DNA of 11,596 nt from the NCBI GenBank assembly GCA_027943245.1, contig JANDJZ010001184.1:1-11596 (forward strand), read 5' to 3'. A program made the translations under genes and the position numbers. A model generated the notes under the pieces. The model had not been told where the DNA came from and ran no database searches. It saw nothing but the letters and a program-made list of their open reading frames with translations. Positions 1-8,470 of the stretch are shown piece after piece (position 1 is the first letter of the stretch; each line of letters opens with the position of its first letter). This DNA comes from Acanthamoeba sp. SK_2022b. Taxonomy: Eukaryota > Discosea > Longamoebia > Acanthamoebidae.

Positions 1-102
1 AACCCTAACCCTAACCCTAACCCTAACCCTAACCCTAACCCTAACCCTAACCCTAACCCTAACCCTAACCCTAACCCTAACCCTAACCCTAACCCTAACC
101 CC

Positions 103-135
<33 letters not shown>

Positions 136-360
136 CCCTAACCCTAACCCTAACCCTAACCCTAACCCTAACCCTAACCCTAACCCTAACCCTAACCCTA
201 ACCCTAACCCTAACCCTAACCCTAACCCTAACCCTAACCCTAACCCTAACCCTAACCCTAACCCTAACCCTAACCCTAACCCCTAACCCTAACCCTAACC
301 CTAACCCTAACCCTAACCCTAACCCTAACCCTAACCCTAACCCTAACCCTAACCCTAACC

Positions 361-401
<41 letters not shown>

Positions 402-451
402 CCCTAACCCTAACCCTAACCCTAACCCTAACCCTAACCCTAACCCTAACC

Positions 452-492
<41 letters not shown>

Positions 493-522
493 CCCTAACC
501 CTAACCCTAACCCTAAACCCTA
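1..522. repeat. Telomere repeat array (CCCTAA)n, left chromosome end
   Basis: Tandem CCCTAA units run from the first base to about 522, where the array breaks into a T-rich, AT-rich sequence. The C-rich strand reads 5' to 3' into the chromosome, so the window starts at a left end and the G-strand is TTAGGG. A few variant units are visible: one CCCCAA near 99-104, extra-A units (CCCTAAACCC) near 112-121, 379-388, 470-480 and at the inner boundary 511-520, and one extra-C unit near 280. The units are otherwise uniform, as in a telomerase-maintained end. Confidence 0.98.
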
Positions 523-546
523 TTTTTTTGCACTTGAAATAATTCA

Positions 547-653
547 AAATTAAATATTGTAAATTCTCTATCTCCTTTACTTGGACAGATCATGGATGTT
601 TGTTTGCACCATCAGGTAGAGCGTAAGCTATAGTATATTTACTACAATGCTTG
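547..653 (+). repeat. Subtelomeric direct repeat, copy A
   Basis: This stretch and 1063-1165 share an ordered series of matching words: ATTGTAAATTCTCTATCTC, ACTTGGACA, ATATC/AGATC, GTTTG, a CACC/TGCC ATC-like word, TAGAGCGT, and finally AATGCTT. The copies lie about 515 bp apart in the same orientation and have diverged by substitutions and small indels. They look like an old tandem duplication of a subtelomeric unit. Confidence 0.75.
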
Positions 654-1062
654 ATATCAGGGGGGGGAAAGAGGCAAGGCAGGAGACTCACAGTAAAAAT
701 ACCCCCAAAACACCATGTCCTGATCGCCAACAGCCAACACACATGGGGTCAATGTTGCAAAAAAAAAAGTTTTGTTTTACATACCATTGCATAGCCCTTG
801 ATGAGCTGAACACAACGCACCATACTGCGTGCAACATGGAGACACGGATGCAGAGTTAGAGCCTGTGAAATGCACCAATGATTTCTTTGTCCATAGGACA
901 CACCATATCAAAGCTTTCTTGTACTTGGGATGCATGACCTCCAAACAACAACACTTGTGATACCCTTTAACCACCCCCAAAAAAGGGTTTCCTGCTCTCT
1001 GTTTTGGTCTAGCTATCTTTGTTAGCCCACAATTTAATAAACAACCTGTGTCAGCTTTTCCA

Positions 1063-1165
1063 AAAATTAACATTGTAAATTCTCTATCTCTGATACTTGG
1101 ACATATCAGTGCTATTCGTTTGTGCCATTGAATAGAGCGTGAATTATCACATCTGAATAATGCTT
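1063..1165 (+). repeat. Subtelomeric direct repeat, copy B
   Basis: Second copy of the unit at 547-653. The best-kept part is the first 25 bases, AATTAACATTGTAAATTCTC and the bases after it. Similarity fades beyond the TAGAGCGT word, ending near a shared AATGCTT. Confidence 0.75.
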
Positions 1166-1382
1166 AATTGTATGTGTAGAAAACAAAAACCACAGACTTT
1201 TTTTGTAATGGATAGGGCCTTTGTATAGGGCGTGTTCCATATAAAATTCAAAGATTTGCGTCTAACTCTGTAACGACGTAACGGTATGAGAATTAGACAA
1301 ATGCATCTTGTAGCTGAGCTCTTGCTCTACAAAAGCATATTGTCTTCAACAATGTAAGATGATCTGTAGCTTTGTGCTCTAG

Positions 1383-1400
1383 CCCTAACCCTAACCCTAA
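1383..1400. repeat. Interstitial telomere repeat, three exact CCCTAA units
   Basis: Three perfect CCCTAA units lie about 860 bp inside the end of the terminal array, in the same orientation. They abut the CTG/GCT repeat that forms the 3' end of the minus-strand gene. The stop codon of that gene (TAG, 1399-1397 on the minus strand) is made from the innermost unit. Such short internal tracts can mark former chromosome ends, repair by telomerase or insertion of an element at telomere repeats; the sequence alone does not tell which. Confidence 0.9.
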
Positions 1401-3902
1401 GCTTCTGCTGCTGCTGCTGCTGCTGCTCCTCCTCCTCCTCTGCCATTATCATAGTCATCCTCATCCTCCTTGTTGTAGTCACTGTCATTGTCCTCCACAA
1501 CAGTCATAGCTGCTTCAGCTGGGCATGCCAGAATGGAGGCACTTGGCTGCTGCTGCTGCTGCTGCTCACGCTCCACTGTGCAAATAAATTAATGTGCTAG
1601 CTAGTTAGCAAACTACACCAATACAATAACTTCCAAAGAGACCCCACACACAAACACATGAACAAATTTTCATGCGGCATATCTATGATGATGCTGATGA
1701 TGACAATGATGATGATGATGAACACATACCTTGGGTGAACTTGGCCAAGAGCTGAGTACGCTGTGAAGCTGGTGAGCACGTAGCTGGAGACAACCCAGCC
1801 ATGGCCATCTCCTCAGCCCACTTGCTGTCATCCGTGGTGAGGCGGAGCACCCGGCTTGTCGTGATAGTCTCGACTCGGTGGGCTGTGGGGTTGTTGATGG
1901 CGGCCAACTTACTTGCTGCCTGGGTGAGGTGGGTCTGACCCCGATCATCAGCAAAGTTGATGCTCTCAACCAAGGCCCTCTGGGTGTTGATGTTGGTTTG
2001 GCCTGATGAGTGTCGATTGTAGTGTGTCTCCATCACTGTCTCAGTCACATTGAGCAGCGTGCTCAGCTTGCGACAAAAGGCATCAAAGGGGCCATCATAG
2101 GAGACATTGCCTTTGTAGAATGCAGTGATGAAGGCACGCCGATGAGAGAGCGATGTGAGATGGAGGAGAGGATGGAATTCATGGGAGACCGACAGGAGTG
2201 CCTTGGTGTAGCTGCCAAATTGGAGCACCTTGCCTTGGCTGTTGATCCATAGTGCCAGTATTGGGAGTGCAGCAGAAGCAGTCCCTGATGTTGAGGAGGA
2301 GGAGGGTGATGATGATGATGATTGCAGGAGGACAGGCTGAACGTGCTGGATGAAGAAATCGAGGTGGTCCTTGATGTAGGCACAGAGTGGCACCTTGTCT
2401 GTCTTTGAACGAACAGTCTTCTCTGAGGCAACGGTCGCCATGATCTGTGAGGCATCTGTGGTCCAGGTAAGCCGATCAACACGCAAGCTGGCCCCAACCT
2501 CTCGGCGAAAGCCTCCATTGAAGACCTCAAGCAGAGAGATGATGTAGCGCTCCAGCTGAAATGCCAGGTGCCGTGTTGGCTTGGCTTCCTGCTGCAGGTT
2601 GTTGTTGTTGTTGCACACCACCAAGAGTATGGTTTGTAGAGAGTGTTTCTTAGCAAACAGACATACATCCATTCTTTACAAAATAATATACTCTTATACA
2701 TTATAAACTGGATGTAATGCTTGCTTATGAATTTTTTGTGGGGCGGTGGAATGGTATTATACCTTGGCGGCAGGCTTGAATGGCTGAGAGAAGGTGTCAA
2801 TTCGGTCCAGCAGCCAAAGAATGAAGACTGGGCATTCATCTGGGTGCAATGTAGCACCAGCCTTAATGAGAGCCTCCTCATTCAGGGCCTTCCCCACAGC
2901 CCGTAGGTACTGGCGCTTGCCCGTCTCAGAGAACTGACGAAGGATGCACAGGCAGGAGCCAATGGCCTTCTGCTCTGGCTCGGGAGCTGCCTCCATAGCT
3001 TCATCTGCCAGCCACATGATGATCCGAATCAAGTGGAGGGCCTTGTTGCATTGGGTTGAGCCAGTAACCCGGGCCTTGGTCCATCGGATCCACCCATGGA
3101 CACAAGGCTTGCTCCACAGGTGCTCAAGCCTGAGCTCCTCGATGTCAAGGACCTCCATGTCCTGGATGAACTTGTAGTAGTTGCCCACGCTGCTCTTGAA
3201 GTCATGTGCTGTCTGGTAGACATGGGAATGTGCAACCTGGCCTGTTGTCACACTGCTGACCTCATCCTCATCTTCTTCTGCCACTTCTGCCAACAATATA
3301 TACAACAACGACGATGATGAGAATGATGATGATGATGATGAGATGACAAACAACAATAATAATGGCAATGCTAACACTGACAATGACAGCACAGCAGCAG
3401 CACCATCAGCATTCCCACTTGCTAGGGCCACCACTGCTGCCTCCTGAAGAGTTGAGAGAGAGGGGGAAGATAGAAAAATGGTTGGCTTGTATCAGCATTG
3501 TCAGCATATGCAGCAGTTTGTAAAGCCTTATTCACCATGTGTTCACAAACAAAGGAGACATCATAGTTTACATACAGGGAGTATCTTCTTTTTTGTTGTC
3601 ATTGTTGATGAGTGGATCCTTGCTGCAGCCATGATCAGTGCTCTGTCTTCTGGGTTGCGGCTGAGCACATACTCTTCCCGGTCGGCAAGGAAGCGCTTGA
3701 GGATGGGCAGCTGCCTTGCAAGAAGTGGCCACGGCACACCGTTGAAGCATTGTGGACGCCCATTGCGTCCAAGAGTGGTGGTCTGATTGATGTAGTCCTG
3801 CATGTTCTCCAGGGCATAGATAGCCTCAAGACAGTTGAGCTCCTTCTGCACAGGGTCTATAATAATAATATCCGCAGTAGTATTTGCTCCAGTCTCTGCC
3901 AT
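1397..3902 (-). CDS. Tyrosine recombinase-like protein (possible Crypton-type transposase), four exons, 701 aa
   Basis: Exons on the minus strand: 3902-3576, 3443-2763, 2648-1730, 1575-1397. All introns are GT-AG (two donors are AAG|GTAT-like) and the phases 0, 0, 1 agree. The ATG at 3902 has an ACCATGG context and follows an in-frame stop. Residues about 170-300 resemble a helical core-binding region (SVGNYYKFI, WIRWTKARVTGSTQ). A catalytic-like part follows: FNGGFRREVGASL near 380-391 matches the box I Arg region of tyrosine recombinases, EKTVRSKTDKVPL near 412-424 resembles the beta-hairpin Lys, SLSHRRAFIT near 502-511 resembles box II Arg, and THYNRH near 544-549 could hold the Tyr nucleophile. 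The usual box II and III His are not clear. Poly-Ser, poly-Asn, poly-Gln, acidic and poly-Ala tracts come from trinucleotide repeats. A 132-bp in-frame intron (3418-3287) might remove a Ser/Leu-rich stretch, giving 657 aa. The exon model is strong; the family is a motif-level inference. Confidence 0.75.
1401..1440. repeat. CTG then CTC trinucleotide repeat in the last exon
   Basis: About eight CTG/GCT units followed by four CTC/CCT units sit directly beside the interstitial telomere tract. Read on the minus strand they encode the Gly run and the Ala run that close the recombinase-like protein. A second run at 1546-1566 encodes seven Gln near the start of the same exon. Confidence 0.9.
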
Positions 3903-4399
3903 GGTGATCACATGGTGCACAAAAGGTTGATGTTGGTGGTTTGGCGTGCAAGCAAAGGAACATTGGTGTTTGCCAATTTAGTGCTGGTGTGCATCATATA
4001 TGGTCCAGGATGTTAACGTCTCTCCCCCAGCAGGAAATTGCCAAGAAGAAACGGCACGTGAGCAATGTGGCCAAATGATATCTCTCCATCTTTTACTAAT
4101 ATTCAATCTTTCGTGATAAGGTAGTTTATATACTTCAAATACACTTACTTTGTACACCACAACGTATTTACAAACTTCTTGTCCCATTTACTATATAAAC
4201 TTGACAATTATTGAGCACTAGTTTGCAAACTACGACTTTTCCCTGGATTTTCTCTGGAATTTCTCGTAGATCCCTAAACCCTTCCCCTCACTGACTGGGA
4301 GGGTGTTGGAGAGTTGGTTGCTGAGGAGTGAAGTGAGCAGTGGTGTTGACAAGTAAGTGTGACTGTTGGTGAAACAACAGTCGCGCCTACCACTGTACC
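3903..4399. other. Upstream region of the recombinase-like gene, no gene seen
   Basis: About 500 bp without a supported gene. On the minus strand it is the 5' flank of the gene starting at 3902. A TATA-like word (TTTATATAG on the minus strand, near 4192-4200) lies about 290 bp upstream of that ATG, too far to be assigned with confidence. A telomere-like word CCCTAAACCCT lies at 4272-4282. Base composition shifts here from the AT-richer subtelomere to the GC-rich DNA on the right. Confidence 0.5.
4272..4282. repeat. Telomere-like word CCCTAAACCCT
   Basis: Eleven bases identical to the extra-A variant junctions inside the terminal array (for example at 511-521), in the same orientation. Eleven bases can occur by chance, so this is a weak call. 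It matters only because, with the tract at 1383-1400, it brackets the recombinase-like gene. Confidence 0.35.
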
Positions 4400-4638
4400 A
4401 GAGGAAAACGAGTTTTTTGGTTTGCCGTACATCGAGTTGAGTGGAGCCACCGACGCATCGCAGGCACGTGTTAATCCTGGCCGAAGCGCACACTCCACAA
4501 TAATCGGGCGTAGAACCGTTGCACTTGCCCGTGCAGTCCCGAGCGAATCCAGGCAAGAGGCCAGTAGACCCGCCGGTGCAGTAGCCGCACTTGGCCATCC
4601 TGGCCGTGCCGTTGCAAACGCCAGCGCAGTCCGTGGTG
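4400..4638 (-). pseudogene. Fragment of a Cys-rich repeat extracellular protein
   Basis: The minus strand from 4638 encodes two and a half units of a repeat about 25 residues long: DCAGVCNG, KCGYCTGGSTGL, DCTGKCNGS, DYCGVC, CLRCVGGSTQL. This D-C-x-G-x-C-x-G then C-G-x-C-x-G-G-S-T spacing is typical of secreted or surface Cys-rich tandem repeat proteins of amoebae. The repeat breaks off after GGSTQL; beyond about 4425 the frame stays open to 4233 but loses the pattern. Upstream only a weak AAAAG acceptor is seen at 4639, no signal peptide, and the divergent gene at 4753 leaves little room. It is most likely a truncated remnant; an exon of a degraded multi-exon gene is the alternative. Confidence 0.6.
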
Positions 4639-4752
4639 CTTTTAATATAATTTCGGTGGAATATCGGAAAATAAAAACTGTTGTTTCCATTGCTTTTCCC
4701 CTAGCCCAGTCGGCCTTTTTGGGGGCAAACCTGAAAATCAACAACAAAAAAC

Positions 4753-6722
4753 ATGAGGCGGGCTTTGTCGTTAGCTTCTTGCTCGGGTCGGAACGCTAGC
4801 GCTTGTTCTGCTCGCTGGGCTTCATCTGCCCGCCCCCAACTTGATCGGTCCGACCAGGCTCTTGTGGTTAGTAGTTTATTGAATTAAATTGATGTCATCA
4901 ATAATTTCTTTTTTTCAGATGGAACGTTCTACGGGGGGGAGTCCACACTCAGAGTCCTCTTGGACGAGGCTTGTTTGGTAGGGTGCACCCCAGGCGCAAC
5001 CTCAGCACAGCTAGCCCGAAGGATCAGCCTAACCACTCCACGCTGCCCCCGCCAAACGAGGAGCCCATCGTGCACAACGTCGAGTCGCTCACAGAGTCAT
5101 TCTACGCCTTCCAGGACTCTGTTCTCACCATCAAGGTTCACACACACACACACACACACACACACCCCATCCCCCGAGGGACCTCACTCAAAGTGGGAAG
5201 GTCTTGGCCGTCAGCCCCTGCGAAGATGCCATCTAAACACAAGTCATGTATGCGTCAGCTGACAATGCGGTGGTGCGCTGTCGCAGATAATGGGTGGCAG
5301 CGTGCCACGGTTCTGGGTGGGCCTGGTGGCCTTCGGGCTGTTCGGGCTCGGCAAGGACCTCCTGACCCTTGATATTGCCGACCAGGTCGAGCGTCGGTAC
5401 ATGTCAGCCCCCCGCCACGCCTTCAGACCATAATAATACGGCTGGCCTCCGTTTACGATGTGGGACGCCCTTACCGAAACCTTTCTTTCCTGATCCTCTC
5501 TCCCCCCAGGCCTGACTTGACCATCGAGCAGAAACTCAAGATGTCGGTTCTGGCTGGAGACAATGAAGACTTGGTCCTGGCCCAGATCCGTACAGCAGCC
5601 TGCTTGTTCGCGCATTTCGCATTTTCTGATGCGTCCACGTGTGGTGTGTATTTGTGATCAATGCAGCGATGGCCGTCTCGATGAGCGATCCCTGGACAAT
5701 TCTCACCCTGCCGCTGCTGTCTTCCCTGTTTGCGGCCTCCGTGGGCATCTGGTGGGGCCGCTTCCGAGTCAAGAAACTATTCGACAAGTTCGTCTTTTTG
5801 GAGACCAAGAAGGGACACATCGCTCCGCCCGAAGTGATTGACGGCGTGCGCAAGGGCATCATTACCCGCGGCGCTACCGCTACGGCTGTGGGCACAATGG
5901 CACTCACTACCACCTACATTTCCTTCTACGCCATCGTCACCAGAGTCTGGTACGCTCCGAGTTGTTTATTATTATTATTATTAGTATTATTAGTATTATT
6001 AGTATTATTATTTTGGATCGATGATGCGTGTGGATGAGTTCTGATGACAATCACGGTTCTGGGTTACAAGGTTCAAAGAGTACATTGAACAGATGAACCA
6101 GTGGAAGTGGAAGGTGCCTATCGGTATGGGGGAGGAGCTGCAGCGGAAGCTGCCGTCGGACACGGAGTTGCGGGCCTACTTCGTGGCGTCGTTCTTGTAC
6201 TTTGTGTTCATCCAGCTGCTCGTGCTCAAGTTCACGCCGTTCGTCATCCTGCCGTCCCTCACCGCGTTCTTCCCGCTCACGGCTGTCATCGCCCAGTCGC
6301 CGGTCTTCCAACGCATGCAGGAGAAGACTACGGCCAAGATCTCGACCCTAGACGCCCAGGGCATCTTCGGCAAACTGCCCTCCGGAGAGGCCAAGGAGGT
6401 CGACTTTGACGGTGATGATCTCGGCGCCGATGAGAGCGCCTACGGCCTGCACGCCGCGGACGACGACGACGATCTCGAAGGCGTTACAACCAGCGCCAAC
6501 GACAACGCGAACACGTCCATGAGTGACTCTCCCACCGGAACCAATGCGTTCGAGAAACCGCCCGGTGCTGCGCGTGTGCGTGCGATTGTGTCGCGGAGGA
6601 AGCGCGATCAACAGGACACAGCAAACATCGATGGTGGCGACCAAGGTGGTGGTGGTGGACACGGCAAGGAGAACCAGTGGGGCGATGTCGTGCTCGAGGA
6701 TGAACAGAACCAGCAGCGCTGA
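4753..6722 (+). CDS. Multi-pass membrane protein with probable mitochondrial presequence, six exons
   Basis: Proposed exons: 4753-4866, 4953-5135, 5287-5396, 5510-5589, 5667-5949, 6071-6722, about 473 aa. The N-terminus (MRRALSLASCSGRNASACSA and on) is rich in Arg, Ser and Ala with no acidic residue for about 30 positions, like a mitochondrial targeting peptide. Five hydrophobic segments follow: near residues 108-122, 172-193, 234-253, 290-309 and 311-331. The tail is acidic (a DDDDD cluster), Gly/Asn-rich and hydrophilic. Exons 2-6 join in phase with consistent protein texture (for example RVW|FKEYIEQMNQWKWK). The family was not recognised. The first junction is uncertain: the best acceptor (T-rich tract, CAG at 4916-4918) leads to a stop unless the G7 run at 4933-4939 loses a base, so a weaker CAG ending at 4952 was used. 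An inner mitochondrial membrane protein is the best guess. Confidence 0.68.
5139..5165. repeat. (CA)n microsatellite in an intron
   Basis: About 13 CA units start three bases after the 5' splice site AAG|GTT of the second intron of the membrane-protein gene. Confidence 0.95.
5965..6014. repeat. (TTA)n-rich microsatellite in an intron
   Basis: TTATTA units interrupted by three TTAG words lie in the fifth intron (5950-6070) of the membrane-protein gene. The tract is AT-only apart from the G of each TTAG, in contrast with the GC-rich exons on both sides. Confidence 0.9.
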
Positions 6723-6861
6723 ACGTTGGCCGTCCTCTTTCCGAGTCTTGGTTTTATAAAGACTGCGCCCAATCACCCAAGACACGATCTTTAGATGCCT
6801 GTCGCTACAATGGACGCTCGTTGTTGATTGTGTGGTTCTCTCGAGGTGGAGCGCTCTTTTC

Positions 6862-6894
6862 AGGCGCCTTTTCTTGTGGAGCGAAAAGGCGTCT
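6862..6894. other. Hairpin: 12-bp stem, 9-base loop
   Basis: AGGCGCCTTTTC (6862-6873) pairs with GAAAAGGCGTCT (6883-6894) across the loop TTGTGGAGC, all Watson-Crick except one G-U wobble in RNA. It lies about 140 bp after the stop of the membrane-protein gene. It could act in 3' end formation or stability of that transcript, or be part of an unrecognised structured RNA. Confidence 0.6.
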
Positions 6895-7090
6895 GACTAT
6901 TCTTTATCCGGGCAAACGCACAACACCGTGCTCTGTTGGGTGCCCAAATATCATGCACGAACACTTAGGCTGCACTGTGGAACACACCTTAGATTATTGG
7001 CATTCATCAGACACACAGGCGTCGGGACCACTCCGCTCAGCGCCTTGGTTTTATTTGCATTTTTTTTTTGGTTTTTTTGAAGTTGCGTTT

Positions 7091-7126
7091 TATTTTATAA
7101 AAATAAATATATTTCTATATAAATAA
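7091..7126 (+). promoter_or_regulatory. TATA-like AT block before the GTPase gene
   Basis: TTTTATAAAAATA (about 7092-7104) and TATATAAATA (7117-7126) lie 43 and 18 bases before the ATG at 7135. The first is placed well for a TATA box if the 5' untranslated region is only a few bases long. The call rests on sequence and position only. Confidence 0.4.
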
Positions 7127-7134
7127 AGGACAAG

Positions 7135-8006
7135 ATGGAGTCCACAAAGAACATAGACATGGTGGAGGCTATCATAATCGAGGACTTAGAATACATCGCA
7201 CAACAGTTCGACTCCACCTTCACAGAATGCATCAGCAACGTCAAGAAACCCAATGTCTTAGGCACCCCACCCCGCACACCAAGATTCCGCGGTTAAACGC
7301 AAAACCAAATCCGCGCGGCAAAGGCAGGCCTGCTGCTCTTCCTGACGCGTGGCTTCCGTGGCGAGGTCAGTGTCGGGCGTGACAGGAGCGGGAAAGTCGT
7401 CCCTCGTCAATGCCATCTTTGGTGCTGGCATGGCTAAGGTGGGCGTAACCCCCCATCTCGTCAACAAGGCCCCAAGTTGGCCAGCCCTAAGAAGCGCACC
7501 CTGGGTTCTCACGTCACTTGGCGCGCGCGTAGGTGGGCGTAGGTAAGCCGCTTACGCAGCACTTCACACGGTTTGCGCCGGACGACATGCCGGTCGTGGT
7601 CTACGACTCGAAGGGACTCGAGCAGGGCTTCCACGAGGAGTTCGTGGCAGGTGCTCTCCCAGCACACATCCACCACCCGCTTGCGCAGCAGCTGTGCTCT
7701 CCTCAGCACGTGCAGGTTCACGCATTGACTCTTGTGTCATGACACAACAACTTCTCTCGAACCAGACGCCAAGGACTTCCTGTTGAAGATAAAATCGCAG
7801 CCCGAGGTTCGTGGTTAGAGGTTCGCCCATGGCCACCTCCATTATCACTAACTCAACGCTTCTGCTTCTTCTTCTTCTTCTGTGATTGGCCGTGTGCTCC
7901 CATCCCATAGCTGGGAGACCATATTCACATCATTTGGTATGTCCTCAATGCCGGATCAGGTATGTGGCCACTTGTCTTTCGTTGACCTATTGCCGCTTGG
8001 CCCACA

Positions 8007-8057
<51 letters not shown>

Positions 8058-8405
8058 TCACACTTACACTCACTCACACTGATCACACAAAAACGCGACC
8101 CAAACTTTGCGTCCTCTAGCACGCATCGAACCGTTCGAAGCCACACTCATCAAGGAGATCTTCGCTCCCATCCCGACCTTGATCATATTAAACAAGGTAA
8201 CAACAATTCTGCGTTCGAGTTCACACTCGCTTACGCGCCTTCTCTATCGCGGTGGTTTTGCTTGCCTTGGCAGGCGGACATCGCCTCTGCGGAGCAACTC
8301 AATGAGTTGGAGGAGAGCATCAAGCAGTACGAGTTCACCAACTGTCGAGGCATTTTTCGGGCCGTCGCTGGTATATGACCACCAACCTCGCCTTGACCCT
8401 CCACG

Positions 8406-8470
<65 letters not shown>

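Larger units (their letters stand above)
523..1382. other. Subtelomeric AT-rich spacer, no gene seen
   Basis: AT-rich sequence with homopolymer runs (T7 near 522-528, G8 near 660-667, A9 near 760). The open frames here are short, lack protein-like composition and show no exon structure that joins to neighbours. The only structure seen is a diverged direct repeat (copies near 547-653 and 1063-1165). No tRNA or rRNA was recognised. Confidence 0.7.
6723..7134. other. Intergenic region between the membrane-protein and GTPase genes
   Basis: About 410 bp holding the 3' flank of the upstream gene and the promoter of the GTPase gene. It contains a GC-rich hairpin at 6862-6894 and, near the right end, a T-rich stretch (7059-7079) followed by AT-only sequence. 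No coding exon with acceptable splice sites was seen. Confidence 0.65.

Noticed and set aside
647..1073. Overlapping short open frames in the subtelomere on both strands
   Set aside because: They overlap each other, have no splice partners, start in G-run or A-run sequence and show no protein-like pattern.
1401..1566. CTG repeat block considered as a CRISPR-like or non-coding repeat array
   Set aside because: The units are plain trinucleotides without spacers and lie in frame within the last exon of the minus-strand gene.
4274..4747. 157-residue minus-strand open frame
   Set aside because: It is a shifted frame across the Cys-rich remnant and the divergent promoter; the neighbouring frame carries the real Cys repeat pattern.
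6901..6970. Possible small structured RNA or tRNA after the hairpin
   Set aside because: Only a 5-bp GGGCA/TGCCC pairing was found, with no tRNA boxes or snRNA signatures.
7882..8146. Open frames made of Thr-His or Cys-Val repeats
   Set aside because: They are translations of a CA microsatellite inside a GTPase intron whose flanking exons join in phase.
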